The notes: a model not told the origin generated them from the sequence alone. A stretch of DNA of 64,000 nt from Halodesulfovibrio aestuarii DSM 17919 = ATCC 29578 (GCF_000384815.1 NZ_ARQF01000016.1:1-64000); one strand, 5' to 3'; shown: positions 18,376 to 27,470, counted from the stretch's first letter. Made by a program: numbers and translations.

Positions 18376-18430
18376 TCCGGCGGCCTAAGCCCCTTTCCGG
18401 GAGACAGTTTCTCAGGAAACGCCAAAGGCT
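18376..18430. repeat. GC-rich post-stop intergenic element (gad copy)
   Basis: Begins GCATCCGGCGGCCTAAGCCC about 20 nt after the gad stop and contains self-complementary GGGAGACAGTTTCTC. Its opening and its distance from the stop resemble the element at 27499-27574, which begins GCCTCCGGCGGGCGGGGC after the ABC ATPase gene. Probably a degenerate member of the same Desulfovibrio-type 3' intergenic family. Confidence 0.4.
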
Positions 18431-18494
18431 TTTATATGCAAGTCAGACTCGTTGACTACGCAGGCTCATGTCTTATGCCTCATTAGCTTTCCAC

Positions 18495-18525
18495 AAAAAA
18501 ACGCCGGAGTTTCCTCCGGCGTTTT
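18495..18525. terminator. Bidirectional terminator between gadB and AOR
   Basis: Perfect 12-bp stem AAAACGCCGGAG / CTCCGGCGTTTT with loop TTTC, flanked by A and T runs; it can serve both converging genes. Confidence 0.9.
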
Positions 18526-18552
18526 GTACTTGTAATGTGTATCAGGCTGTTG

Positions 18553-20277
18553 CTAAACTTTAGCGCCCTGAAGTTCTTTTGCAGTGAAGTCCCATTTCAC
18601 GTTATGTGGCGGGAGAGCTTCTTCTGTGAACCAGCGTGGAAGCTGATCGTCTTTTTCGGTAAATCCTGCGCGACGGTTAAAGTCAAGCTCGTCCTGAAGT
18701 GCACCGATACCGAGATTTACTACGTCATCAACGCTGTATTCGGAACCGAGAAGACCGGAAACGAGTTTCGCCATGCAAGGAACACCGCGTTCGTCATCGA
18801 GAACAGCAAACGCTACGAAGAGGCAGAGGCCAAGGGAGTCAACAGCTGCGGTTGCAATCTGAAGGTTCTTGGAAACTTCAACGTTACCTTCTTTGCTGTG
18901 ACCATCAATGTCGCCACCACATTTCAGAACGTTCTGACATACAGCATAACCAGCGGTATGGTCAGCACCCATTGGAGTCGTTGCGTAGGTAACACCGACA
19001 CCTTTTACTGCACGCGGGTCATATGCCGGCATAGACTGGTTTTTAACAGTCGGGATACGGTCAACGCCGAATGCTGCTGCGGTAAAGCCTGCACCGTTAC
19101 CAAGAATACGACCTACAGGATCGCCGGTACCGACTTTTCTGAGGTATTCAAGAGCGGCAGGGCCGTCGCCCCATGCGATAAGGCCGCCTTCCATTGCCAT
19201 TGCAAGGGAGCTGGCCATTTCGATGGTGTCCATACCGATTTCATCACAGGTACGGTCCATAGTGGCGATGAGATCAAGGTCATCAATGAGAAGATGTGCG
19301 CCGAATCCCCAGATGGTTTCATATTCAAAACCAGTGGTAAGCATTTTACCGTTCTTGTCGTTGTACACCTGTGAGCACTGGATGATACAACCTGTGTGAC
19401 AACCGTGGGAAACTTTACCTTCACGTTTAGTAATGGTTTCAGCCAGAGTTTCACCGGAAATTTTGCCAGCATTCTCAAAACGACCGGTACGGAAGTTTTT
19501 AGTTGGCAACGCGCCTGCTTCGTTAACAATGTTAACGAGGATTGCGGTACCGAATGCCGGAAGCCCTTCGCTGGTTACAGGGTGACTGCGAAGGATGTCT
19601 GTCCACTCTTTACGGGCAGCTTTAAAGCCTTCTTCGTCGCCCATAACAGCTTTACCCTTAACTTCTGGATCAAGGATGATGGATTTTACTTTCTTGGAAC
19701 CAAGAACAGCACCCATACCACCACGACCTGCAGAACGGGTAGGAAGACCTTCAGGGTCGGAGAACTGAATGGTTGCAGCCTGCATGCAATGTTCGCCCGC
19801 AGGACCACAAAGACAGGTGACCGCTTTTTTACCGAACTCTTCCTGCAATTTTTCCTGTGCAGGGTAGTTATGCATCCCAACAATTTCTTTAGCAGGAGAG
19901 AACTTTACTTCGTCTTTAGAAATAAAAATATTGGAAAAGTCAGAACCGTCTTCAGGCTTGTCTTCAAGGATAATTGCCTGAAGATCCATTTTGCCCATCT
20001 GGTTGGCAAACTGGCCACCGGAGTTACTTTCTTTAATACCACCGGTAAGTGGAGATTTAGCGCCTACGGAAACACGGCCAGAGTTAGCAGCATTTGTGCA
20101 GGCAAGAACACCGGATGCAAAAACAAGTTTGTTTTCAGCAGAAAGTGCATGACAATCAGCAGGCACTTCTTTGTTTACAACGCGGGAAGTAAGAGCGCGA
20201 CCACCAAGGCCTGCATATTCACCAAGCTCTTCAAAAGCGTATTCCTGAGTTCGAGTATTAATTCTAAGAATTCTCAT
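18553..20277 (-). CDS. aor: Aldehyde:ferredoxin oxidoreductase (tungsten/molybdopterin)
   Basis: Oxidises aldehydes to carboxylates with ferredoxin, or the reverse. About 574 residues. The N-terminal domain has the pterin/tungsten signatures GGRAL, NSGRVSVGAKSPLTGG and AGRGGMGAVLGSKK. The 4Fe-4S ligands appear as CHTGCIIQC (Cys about 293, 297, 301) with the distal Cys in DSLGLC (about 485). The spacing Cx3Cx3C differs by one residue from the Cx2Cx3C of the Pyrococcus enzyme. I start at ATG 20277, 7 nt after AAGGAG; GTG 20280 also lies in frame. No ferredoxin-like partner gene (AorA) is adjacent. Monocistronic, with a terminator downstream. Confidence 0.92.
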   Translation of the reverse strand: MRILRINTRTQEYAFEELGEYAGLGGRALTSRVVNKEVPADCHALSAENKLVFASGVLACTNAANSGRVSVGAKSPLTGGIKESNSGGQFANQMGKMDLQAIILEDKPEDGSDFSNIFISKDEVKFSPAKEIVGMHNYPAQEKLQEEFGKKAVTCLCGPAGEHCMQAATIQFSDPEGLPTRSAGRGGMGAVLGSKKVKSIILDPEVKGKAVMGDEEGFKAARKEWTDILRSHPVTSEGLPAFGTAILVNIVNEAGALPTKNFRTGRFENAGKISGETLAETITKREGKVSHGCHTGCIIQCSQVYNDKNGKMLTTGFEYETIWGFGAHLLIDDLDLIATMDRTCDEIGMDTIEMASSLAMAMEGGLIAWGDGPAALEYLRKVGTGDPVGRILGNGAGFTAAAFGVDRIPTVKNQSMPAYDPRAVKGVGVTYATTPMGADHTAGYAVCQNVLKCGGDIDGHSKEGNVEVSKNLQIATAAVDSLGLCLFVAFAVLDDERGVPCMAKLVSGLLGSEYSVDDVVNLGIGALQDELDFNRRAGFTEKDDQLPRWFTEEALPPHNVKWDFTAKELQGAKV

Positions 20278-20436
20278 CACTTAACTCCTTGTATTGCTCC
20301 GGTTTTTCACCGACTAATAAATCCTGATAGGATTATATAAATAAGTCTAATTCTAGAATCACTCAATCAGGGAAAAGTGGAAAAACGGTAAGGTTTTTCC
20401 CCAACGCACTTATTTTATTAAACATTGTTTGAGCAC

Positions 20437-21087
20437 TTAAACAGTCGTCAATCCACAACGTATTGCGTACTTTGTCAGCTCTGCCACACTGGTATATTTG
20501 GTTTTTTGCATGATCTGTCTGCGATGCGTTTCAACTGTTTTAACACTGATACAGAGCTGCTCCGCCACTTCCTTGGTACTGTTACCTTCAGCAATTAATT
20601 TAAGCACTTCTCTCTCCCTTGTAGAAAGAGGAACCTCCTCTTCCTGAGGATTACGCAATGTTCCTATATAATCCATCACGACAGAATCTCTAAGAGGCTG
20701 GCTTAAACAGATTTCACCCTTCATCGCAGAACGCACAGCATGTGCTAACTCGTCAAAACAACAATCTTTCAGCAGAAAGCCGTAGGCGTTTGTCTTTAAA
20801 ATTTCCCGTACAAACTGTGTATCTTTATGCATCGACAACGCAATAATGCGCGTATCAGGGAATTCCTGAGTGATTTTCTGCGCAGCAGTAATTCCGTTCA
20901 TCCCCGGCATACTGATATCAGAAATAACTACATCAGGACGCAGCTTGGCTACCAGTTCCACCAACTCTGTACCGCTGGCGGCTTTCCCGACGACTTCGAT
21001 GTCTTTTTCGTCTTTAACCAACGAGCAAAGACCTTCTAAAAAAACCTTGTGGTCATCTGCAATGACAACACGGATGGTCTTATTCAT
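20437..21087 (-). CDS. LuxR-family response regulator (NarL/FixJ type)
   Basis: 216 residues. Receiver domain 1-120: acidic pocket DDH near the N-terminus, phospho-acceptor Asp in DVVISDISMPGM (about 55), and Lys in FLLKD (about 106). C-terminal LuxR HTH: LSTREREVLKLIAEGNSTKE then SVKTVETHRRQIMQK. I start at ATG 21087 (AGGAAG 5 nt upstream), which overlaps the last codons of the histidine kinase gene, so the pair is translationally coupled. It is the output of that kinase. Targets are not visible; AOR, transcribed in the same direction just downstream, is one possibility. Confidence 0.92.
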   Translation of the reverse strand: MNKTIRVVIADDHKVFLEGLCSLVKDEKDIEVVGKAASGTELVELVAKLRPDVVISDISMPGMNGITAAQKITQEFPDTRIIALSMHKDTQFVREILKTNAYGFLLKDCCFDELAHAVRSAMKGEICLSQPLRDSVVMDYIGTLRNPQEEEVPLSTREREVLKLIAEGNSTKEVAEQLCISVKTVETHRRQIMQKTKYTSVAELTKYAIRCGLTTV

Positions 21088-22414
21088 TGTATCTTCCTGT
21101 TGCTGCACTCATTTCCACATCGAGTGCGGGTGCAGATTGTTTGAAAGGAATAAAGATAAGGACATTACCGCCAACACTGTCGGATGTGAAGGCAACATCC
21201 CCTCCGAGATGACGGATAGATTCCTGAATGGTAAGCAGCCCGAACCCTTTTCGGAATCCCGAACCGGCAGTGCTCTCCGGAAATCCTTTGCCATTGTCAT
21301 GAATCGTAATCGCGATGCCGTCAGTACGACTGTCGAATGTAATTGTGCAAACAGAAGCCCCCGAATGCTTGACCACGTTGGCCATAAGTTCTCTGACAAC
21401 GCGGAACATCATAATTTTGAAATCACTGCCCCAGATACTGCACTGCATGTTGTCTTCTACCACAAACTCAATATCATGTTCTCTGGCGTATTTTTCACCA
21501 AGCCATTCCACAGCAGCAACAAGCCCCAGTGCATACAATGTCGGCGGACTCAATTCCCATACAAGAGTCCGTGTCAGTTCAATACCGCTTCCGAGTTGTT
21601 CCATGCTGGCATCAAGCAGTTTCAGTTCGTCTCCATCCTTCAAATAACGGCGTAACAGATTCAGCCGCATCTTAACGATTGCCAGAATCTGCCCGAGACT
21701 GTCGTGCAGTTCCACAGCAATTTTACGACGCTGCTGTTCTTCCGATAACGCAAGGCGTGTAGAGAGAACACGAACGGCTTCGCGATTGCGCTTTTCTTCT
21801 GTAATCTCACGCGCAACCCACACAATTTTTCTAGATCCGCAACCATGCTGAGGCAGCGCAAGAGCACGACCTTCCAACCAGTGTTCCTCGCCGGCATGTT
21901 TTACACTATATTCAAAAACTTGCAGACTGTTGTGCTCAAGACTTTTCAACAGGAAGCGACTTATCGTGTCCGACACCTTTTGATCAAATAACTCTGACAG
22001 TTGTTTGCCGACAGGTTCGCTTTTGTGACAATACTCAAGTAAATTTTTTCTTGATGTAATGACATTCTGACACACAAAAAACTCATCAAAAATATAATAT
22101 ATATTTTGCGAAGCATTAAAAATAGACTGCATCAATGTTTCATTACGTTGCAGAACATGCACTTGCATTTTTGTATCTGCCAATTCAACGAGTAAGGTTC
22201 TGTCGTGTTGCGCAATTTTTGTTTTTTCTCTGCGATACAAAACAAACACAAGGCTCAGGAGCACGGCAGGTACACCGCACAGCAAAAGCAGCAGATTCTG
22301 ATTACTCAGTTCAATAGCAAACAAGTACACGGCTGTTGCAACGGACAAACAGAGTACTATACCGGCTACACAAAAAGTTTCTATAAATACGCTATGTTTT
22401 ACAGTACGTGTCAA
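21080..22414 (-). CDS. Sensor histidine kinase (HisKA_3/NarX-type)
   Basis: About 444 residues. Two hydrophobic segments near the N-terminus are separated by a very short loop, so sensing is probably cytoplasmic or membrane-based. Next come a coiled linker, a PAS-like domain (about 85-210, ending VWVAREITEEKR), the HisKA_3 dimerisation helix with phospho-acceptor His in VELHDSLGQ, and an ATPase domain with HDNGKGFPE and GFGLLTIQE. The open frame extends to a GTG at 22486 with no ribosome site. I prefer TTG 22414 because AGGGGG lies 9 nt upstream. Forms a two-component system with the overlapping LuxR regulator. Confidence 0.88.
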   Translation of the reverse strand: MTRTVKHSVFIETFCVAGIVLCLSVATAVYLFAIELSNQNLLLLLCGVPAVLLSLVFVLYRREKTKIAQHDRTLLVELADTKMQVHVLQRNETLMQSIFNASQNIYYIFDEFFVCQNVITSRKNLLEYCHKSEPVGKQLSELFDQKVSDTISRFLLKSLEHNSLQVFEYSVKHAGEEHWLEGRALALPQHGCGSRKIVWVAREITEEKRNREAVRVLSTRLALSEEQQRRKIAVELHDSLGQILAIVKMRLNLLRRYLKDGDELKLLDASMEQLGSGIELTRTLVWELSPPTLYALGLVAAVEWLGEKYAREHDIEFVVEDNMQCSIWGSDFKIMMFRVVRELMANVVKHSGASVCTITFDSRTDGIAITIHDNGKGFPESTAGSGFRKGFGLLTIQESIRHLGGDVAFTSDSVGGNVLIFIPFKQSAPALDVEMSAATGRYNE

Positions 22415-22531
22415 TTCGGTATTCCCCCTGTAACTGTGGTCTTCATGCCATGCAAGGATGCGTACGGGCGCATACCATGATGACACAAGAAAGAATTATA
22501 CTGTTATCAGTTCATACCGCGAATCAGGAAC

Positions 22532-22576
22532 AAAAAAAAGAGCAGACATCCGCGCACACGGTTGCCTGCTCTTTTT
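22532..22576 (-). terminator. Terminator between DUF1269 cluster and kinase gene
   Basis: AAAAAGAGCAG pairs with CTGCTCTTTTT across a 20-nt loop that itself can fold (CCGCGCACACGG). The A-run on the plus strand gives a T-tail for minus-strand transcripts coming from 22.6-23.3 kb. Confidence 0.7.
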
Positions 22577-22636
22577 AGCTTATCCAAAAACAAGGAGGTA
22601 TTATCAATTAACACAGTATCCTTGTTACAATAATTT

Positions 22637-22762
22637 TCAATTATATCTATTTAAAGCTGGCAAGCGGCAATACAGCCATGTCTTTTGCCGCGTATCTAAC
22701 CACTTCACAACACTTGCTGAAATAAACAACACCACAGTCAAGAGTGCATAAGATATCGTCAT
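22637..22762 (-). CDS. Possible small membrane protein, 41 aa
   Basis: ATG 22762 has GGAG 7 nt upstream and opens a frame MTISYALLTVVLFISASVVK followed by a short basic tail ending NRYN. It has one membrane helix with a positively charged C-terminus. It lies 18 nt after the DUF1269 gene on the same strand and before the shared terminator, so a two-gene transcript is plausible. No family recognised. Confidence 0.4.
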   Translation of the reverse strand: MTISYALLTVVLFISASVVKWLDTRQKTWLYCRLPALNRYN

Positions 22763-22780
22763 AATCCAACTCCATTCCGT

Positions 22781-23266
22781 CTATGTATCACCAATTACCT
22801 TGCGCAGTCTTTCTTCATCTTCATGAGAAAGAGATGTCTGCATCAAGTGCCCGCCGCTCCCTTTCAACCGTTCAAGAACGCGCTCAGAAGTCATCTTTGA
22901 ACAGAGCACAAATAAGGCAGAAGTTCCTTTAGTCAGTTTTTCTGCAAGTTCTTTCATAAAATTGTCATTAATACCCACATCGCTCATGGCTCCGGCAGCA
23001 GCCCCCGCACTGGCACCAGCCACAAGACCGAGAAGCGGATGAAGAAACAGCAGGCCGATAAAAACACCCCAGAAGCCACCGCCGACGGCACCAGCGGCAG
23101 TCAAAGCGTGCATCTGCCGTAATTTAACTTTGCCATCCTGCTTATGAATGGCAATTACTGCATCTTCTATCTCAACAAGATATTCACCAGCCATCTTTAA
23201 CAGTTCTGCGCGAACTTCTGAGGCCCGCTGCTCGGTATCATATGCAATTACCACTAGATCAGCCAT
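22781..23266 (-). CDS. DUF1269 membrane protein
   Basis: 161 residues from ATG 23266 (GGAGGT 5 nt upstream; the longer in-frame start at 23281 has no better site). The layout is that of DUF1269: a soluble N-terminal alpha/beta part (MADLVVIAYDTEQRASEV), a central Gly/Ala-rich hydrophobic hairpin (AVGGGFWGVFIGLLFLHPLL, GLVAGASAGAAAGA), then a C-terminal domain with ALFVLCSKMTSERVLERL. The function is unknown; homologues are often induced by stress. Possibly co-transcribed with the 41-aa ORF downstream. Confidence 0.85.
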   Translation of the reverse strand: MADLVVIAYDTEQRASEVRAELLKMAGEYLVEIEDAVIAIHKQDGKVKLRQMHALTAAGAVGGGFWGVFIGLLFLHPLLGLVAGASAGAAAGAMSDVGINDNFMKELAEKLTKGTSALFVLCSKMTSERVLERLKGSGGHLMQTSLSHEDEERLRKVIGDT

Positions 23267-23592
23267 TCTGAACCTCCACATCTATTTTGATCAATGCATT
23301 CAGAATACCGTGAGCACTATGTACTGGTTATGATAAGTAACAAGAACCGGGAAAACGCATGCCATATTCTGCTCCCCCTCCGACCAATCATCTGTCTTTT
23401 TGATTTTTTTCCATACACAACACGCCGCAGCCATTGCATCTTTACGCCATGTTATAACTTAACGTTTTTTCCCAATTCGCACTCGCCCTCTTTTCTTGCT
23501 TATTGTATTAGGATAACAATAGAAACAGGTAATACCCCGAAGCATATGTCATTCCACACAACAAACAGCTTGATTTTCTCGGGAGAAAAATG

Positions 23593-23997
23593 ATGAAGTT
23601 AGGTTATGTCACTCTGTATGTAGATAATATCCCAGAAATAATTACTTTTTACGAAAAAGTGCTCGATCTCACACTCCGGTTCAAGCATGAAAGCGGTATG
23701 TACGCAGAAATGGAAACAGGCAACACCGTTCTTGCATTTGCCCATCATGAGCTTGCAACGCAACTTGTTCCCCAAGGCTACCAAAAAGCGCATCCTGATA
23801 ACGAGGCACTCGGAATGCAACTCGGTTTTGAGGTTGAAAATGTAACTGAAACTTACCAAAAAGCTCTTACAAACGGTGCCAGCACTATCGCTCTACCAGA
23901 AGTAAAGCCATGGAACTTTGAATCAGCCATGGTAAAAGACCCCAGCGGGCATCTTGTTGAATTTTGCCGGCCTGTACATACAGTAAACCCTTCATAG
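23593..23997 (+). CDS. VOC-family (glyoxalase/bleomycin-resistance-like) protein
   Basis: 134 residues with the paired beta-alpha-beta-beta-beta modules of the vicinal oxygen chelate fold: LGYVTLYVDNIPEIITFYEK, YAEMETGNTVLAF, LGFEVENVTETYQKALTNGA and the terminal DPSGHLVEFCRPV with its metal Glu. The first His ligand seen in glyoxalase I is not evident, so catalytic type is open. Two adjacent ATGs (23590, 23593) are possible; GGGAGA precedes them. Followed immediately by a terminator, hence monocistronic. Confidence 0.85.
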   Translation: MKLGYVTLYVDNIPEIITFYEKVLDLTLRFKHESGMYAEMETGNTVLAFAHHELATQLVPQGYQKAHPDNEALGMQLGFEVENVTETYQKALTNGASTIALPEVKPWNFESAMVKDPSGHLVEFCRPVHTVNPS

Positions 23998-24011
23998 ATC
24001 TATTCTCAAAC

Positions 24012-24049
24012 AAAAAAGCCCATACAACCAGATTGTTGTATGGGCTTTC
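24012..24049 (+). terminator. Terminator after the VOC gene
   Basis: Perfect 14-bp stem AAAGCCCATACAAC / GTTGTATGGGCTTT with loop CAGATT. Confidence 0.9.
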
Positions 24050-24067
24050 TCTATGGTAACATGCATT

Positions 24068-24439
24068 ATGAACATGAAAAGTTTTTCTCAAGCGACCAAT
24101 TTATCCGCTCACACCATCCGGTATTATGAAAAAATCGGTTTACTTAAAAATATCGAACGTAATAGCAGCGAACACAGGATCTTTTCAAAACACGATCTAG
24201 TGTGGATGGAATTCATTACGCGCTTAAAAGACACAGGTATGCCTTTAAAACAGATCCTTATCTACGCAGAACTGCGAGACCAGGGGGAACATACCGCAAC
24301 GCAACGCATGGAACTGCTGAAAGAGCATGCACACGCCCTTGAAGAGCGCCTTGCACAAGAGGCACAGCACCTGTCCAAGCTCAAAGAAAAGATCGCTTAC
24401 TACGACGATATGATTAATTCAAACAATCGCTTGACTTAG
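24068..24439 (+). CDS. MerR-family regulator (AdhR/YraB-like)
   Basis: About 123 residues. The N-terminal MerR helix-turn-helix has FSQATNLSAHTIRYYEKIGL and RIFSKHDLVWMEFI. The effector region is a long dimerisation coiled coil (EERLAQEAQHLSKLKEKI) with no cysteine, so it is not a metal-type MerR. No strong ribosome site exists before any of the three ATGs (24053, 24068, 24074). The gene stop overlaps the -35 element of the next gene's promoter, which has the 19-bp spacer and palindrome expected for its own binding. Pairing with a carboxymuconolactone-decarboxylase gene recalls AdhR-YraC of Bacillus subtilis, which responds to reactive aldehydes. Confidence 0.88.
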   Translation: MNMKSFSQATNLSAHTIRYYEKIGLLKNIERNSSEHRIFSKHDLVWMEFITRLKDTGMPLKQILIYAELRDQGEHTATQRMELLKEHAHALEERLAQEAQHLSKLKEKIAYYDDMINSNNRLT

Positions 24440-24461
24440 AGTTAACTCTAACTTGTAGGCT
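24431..24461 (+). promoter_or_regulatory. MerR-type promoter with palindromic operator
   Basis: TTGACT (24431-24436) and TAGGCT (24456-24461) are 19 bp apart, the over-long spacer that MerR activators untwist. The spacer holds the 14-bp palindrome TAGAGTTAACTCTA. It drives the carboxymuconolactone-decarboxylase gene. Confidence 0.88.
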
Positions 24462-24503
24462 CGGTGCTTGAAACATTCAACACACCTACAAAAGGAGAGT
24501 TAC

Positions 24504-24893
24504 ATGGACAGTCAACGCTTTACGACAGGGCTAGAAAAACTTCATGAAATTGACGGCGAAGCAGGAAAAATGGTTATCGAAAGCCTGCAATCAATAGCAC
24601 CTGATCTTGCCAAATATACCATTGAATTTCCCTTCGGCGATATCTACCAACGCCCCGGACTGGATCTGCAAAAACGGGAACTCATAACCGTTGCAGCTCT
24701 GGCAGCACTCGGCCATTGCCAGCCGCAGCTGGCAGTACACACGCACGGCGCACTTAACGTCGGCTGCAAACCAGAAGAAATCGTAGAAACCATCATTCAG
24801 ATGGCTGTCTATGCCGGTTTTCCCGCAGCACTCAATGCCATGTTTACTGTAAAAGCAGTCTTCAGCGAACGCGGACTCATTGAGTCAGAATAG
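24504..24893 (+). CDS. Carboxymuconolactone decarboxylase (gamma-CMD) family protein
   Basis: 129 residues of the AhpD/CMD fold: PGLDLQKRELITVAALAALG then GHCQPQLAVHTHGALNVG and VETIIQMAVYAGFPAALNA. Only one cysteine is present in the active-site helix, so it lacks the CxxC of AhpD-type peroxidases and fits the gamma-CMD subgroup. A start at 24504 with AAAGGAGAG upstream is clear. It is expressed from the MerR promoter just upstream, so its role is probably in an electrophile or aldehyde stress response, although the reaction is unknown. Confidence 0.87.
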   Translation: MDSQRFTTGLEKLHEIDGEAGKMVIESLQSIAPDLAKYTIEFPFGDIYQRPGLDLQKRELITVAALAALGHCQPQLAVHTHGALNVGCKPEEIVETIIQMAVYAGFPAALNAMFTVKAVFSERGLIESE

Positions 24894-24982
24894 CACTGAA
24901 AAATACATCACGGCCTGTCCTGATTGCTAATTAAAAATTTGCTATTCAGAATTCAGCTGATGCGGCTGTCTAAAAAAACATG

Positions 24983-25016
24983 AAAAGGATGGGGAGACTA
25001 CCTCCCCATCCTTTTT
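24983..25016. terminator. Terminator between CMD and trkA
   Basis: AAAAGGATGGGGAG / CTCCCCATCCTTTT, 14-bp perfect stem with a 5-nt loop; usable in both directions between converging genes. Confidence 0.9.
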
Positions 25017-25042
25017 CATATTGTAACTAAAAAAAATGATGC

Positions 25043-25714
25043 CTACTCCGAAGGATTCTCCTTTTGCAGCTTTGGCTGCCAACGCTTTTCCAATTCATTC
25101 AAGCTCTTGCTGTGTGTCAAAATCACAATCTCGTCGCCAGCGCGTAATGCCGTATCTTCATTTGCATGGGCAAACTTCCCTTCACGATAATAACAAACGA
25201 CGCGGGCATCCACAGGCAGTTTCAACTTGTTAACGACGACGGCGTCTTCTTCCTCAGCAATAAACATGAAAAAACGGGCCTCATCTTTGAGAACCGTGGA
25301 CAACTCTACGTTTTTACTGCCGCCGACCATATCCACCAGATAACGACTTATGGTTCGGGACGGGATAATTGTGTCCGTCAACCCTAACTCATGGCAGATG
25401 CCTGCGAACTGCTTATCCCGAATGCTCGTTACAATTCGTTTGAACCCCAGAGAACGGCCGACGAGGCTGGCAATAACGTTGGATTGGTCACTATCGGTCA
25501 AACAGAACAGTATGTCGGTATGTTCCGGATTCACCTCGCGCAGAATATCGGGCCGGCTGCCATCACCTAAAAGAAAGCTGCAATCCATATCGTCAGACAA
25601 TTCGTCAATCTTTGTTTTGTCATTCTCGACGATGATGACTTCGTGACTCTTTTCAACGAGTGCCTTTGCGGTTTCAATACTGACTTGCCCTGCTCCAATA
25701 AACACTGTTCTCAT
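25043..25714 (-). CDS. trkA: TrkA potassium-uptake regulatory protein (KTN/RCK)
   Basis: 223 residues, one RCK unit. The Rossmann N-domain has GAGQVSIETAKALVE and VIIVENDKTKI..LLGDGSRPDIL; the RCK_C domain (about 140-215) has LKLPVDARVVCYYREGKF and DEIVILTHSKSL. It binds NAD(H)/ATP and gates the TrkH channel. Its ATG overlaps the TGA of trkH in an ATGA arrangement, so translation is coupled. Single-RCK TrkA proteins of this size form the gating ring as octamers. Confidence 0.92.
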   Translation of the reverse strand: MRTVFIGAGQVSIETAKALVEKSHEVIIVENDKTKIDELSDDMDCSFLLGDGSRPDILREVNPEHTDILFCLTDSDQSNVIASLVGRSLGFKRIVTSIRDKQFAGICHELGLTDTIIPSRTISRYLVDMVGGSKNVELSTVLKDEARFFMFIAEEEDAVVVNKLKLPVDARVVCYYREGKFAHANEDTALRAGDEIVILTHSKSLNELEKRWQPKLQKENPSE

Positions 25715-27174
25715 TTTCCCTCCATTCTTCTACCAATCCACGTTCCAGGATACAGCATCACAATCCACGCTACAATTTCAAGTCGTCCCATCAACATGTC
25801 AGCGCACAGAACACATTTAAGAAGATCGGGTAATTCTGTACTTGTCAGCCCAACGGAAAGCCCTACTGTTCCAGTCGCGGAAGTCACCTCAAACAAGGAG
25901 TCGAGAGGGTCGTATCCCATTACTACAAACAATAGCCAGGACAGCGCAATAATGAATATGAACAGCACAATAACCAGCAGCGCCATACGGATCTCATCGT
26001 CCTGCAATCGGCGACCAGCAATCCGAGGCTCAAAAACGGCATGTTTCGGCAGGCTTGTTCGAATGATGAGCAACCGAAACACATTTACCGCGATCAGCAG
26101 CCGCAACAGTTTGAATCCGCCTGAGGTAGATCCTGCACCGCCGCCGGCAATCATCGAGAAAATCAGAATCAGCTTCGATCCCGCGTCAAGCTGCTCACAT
26201 GGCATCGAGGAAAACCCCGCAGTACTCTGTGCGGAAAAAGCGAACAGGGGCGCGTGCTGGAATACCTGAGACCAATCCATGCCAATGTTCAGCCGCATGG
26301 AGATACCCACCATTAGCGAAACTACAAAGGAAGCTATGATAACGAGCTTAAACTGCAAAATATCCAGTGCTACGTGTCGCTTCTTTTTCAACATTCGGTA
26401 ATAGACTGCCAAAGGAATCGCTCCTGCAAGGCAGAGCAGAGTAATCCACACCTGTGCAAACCGGTTCAACATTGCGAGGCTGCCATCATTCGGGGCAAAG
26501 CCTCCGGTTGAGAGCGCCGCGAAAGAATACAGCACAGCATCAAAAAAACTGATGCCAACCATCATAGATCCGATGATCCCCAGAACGGTTAATCCGCTAT
26601 AGACCTTCAGAACCCGTCGTGCGTGGGCCCGTGTGCCACCAACCAGATCTTCAGTATCGGCCTCTGTAACAGCCAACCCCTTCGCCACCAGCCCCGGTTG
26701 CATAACAAGCGCCAAAGAAAGGACTACAATTCCCAGCCCGCCATACCATTGCATCCATGCGCGGGCAAAAAGAAACGTTTTCGGCATTCCGGCGAGCGTA
26801 GCCTTCGTACTCAGCCCCGTAGTCGTCATGCCGGAAATGGCTTCAAAGAGGGCATCCAAAAACTCCATCCCCCCGCCCATCATGGGGTAGGACATCACAA
26901 ACGGTGTGAAAAGAAACATCAGCGCGACCACAACCATGCCTTCATTGGCCTGTATTCCGAATGGAACCCGCAGCCGAACCAGAGACCACCCCAGAACTGC
27001 AAGCCCGCCGATCACAATGCCATAGCGCAGGCTGATGGCCGTATCTCCAAAGAACAGCGACACAGACAACGGCACAAGAGACAACATCGCGAGAACAAGG
27101 CACAGTTGACCAAAATATTTGAAGACAACTCGGAACCGAACAGCATACTTCAGTTCGGCAGCTTGTTCAGTCAT
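25711..27174 (-). CDS. trkH: TrkH potassium transporter
   Basis: 487 residues with about ten or more membrane segments and four pore repeats. Selectivity-filter-like turns are visible: MTTTGLST, LSTGGFAP, STAGFSSM and TGTVGLSVG. These Gly residues line the K+ path. AAGGA precedes ATG 27174 and the 3' end overlaps trkA, so the pair forms an operon for osmotic K+ uptake. Confidence 0.94.
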   Translation of the reverse strand: MTEQAAELKYAVRFRVVFKYFGQLCLVLAMLSLVPLSVSLFFGDTAISLRYGIVIGGLAVLGWSLVRLRVPFGIQANEGMVVVALMFLFTPFVMSYPMMGGGMEFLDALFEAISGMTTTGLSTKATLAGMPKTFLFARAWMQWYGGLGIVVLSLALVMQPGLVAKGLAVTEADTEDLVGGTRAHARRVLKVYSGLTVLGIIGSMMVGISFFDAVLYSFAALSTGGFAPNDGSLAMLNRFAQVWITLLCLAGAIPLAVYYRMLKKKRHVALDILQFKLVIIASFVVSLMVGISMRLNIGMDWSQVFQHAPLFAFSAQSTAGFSSMPCEQLDAGSKLILIFSMIAGGGAGSTSGGFKLLRLLIAVNVFRLLIIRTSLPKHAVFEPRIAGRRLQDDEIRMALLVIVLFIFIIALSWLLFVVMGYDPLDSLFEVTSATGTVGLSVGLTSTELPDLLKCVLCADMLMGRLEIVAWIVMLYPGTWIGRRMEGK

Positions 27175-27433
27175 AAATGAATCCTTTATCCTTTGCGCCT
27201 ATGATCGCAGGCGATAGTATACCCACCCTTTTCGAGTCAGTACGGTAAGGAAACCATTTTACCAAACTGAAGACATCTTATGCAACATGCAATGTCATAA
27301 AGACCGTTGCATGCAGGTTCCCTCTTGTACTTTCAAAAAACGGAACCAGACGTAACTCATACATATCAAAACGTATGTAACACTCTCTCCTGTTGCTCAA
27401 GATATCCCTTTTTCAGCATTTCCCCCCAGAGCA

Positions 27434-27470
27434 TAAAAAAAGAACAGCCTACATTTTGTAGGCTGTTCTT
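27434..27470 (-). terminator. Terminator downstream of the nucleoside ABC operon
   Basis: AAGAACAGCCTACA / TGTAGGCTGTTCTT with a short T loop; T-tail on the minus strand. It lies beyond the GC-rich element at 27499-27574. Confidence 0.85.

Noticed and set aside
18535-20340. Plus-strand ORFs of 279 and 314 codons opposite the AOR gene.
   Set aside because: AOR is certain from its motifs on the minus strand; the plus-strand products are Thr/Phe/Cys-rich shadows without a family.
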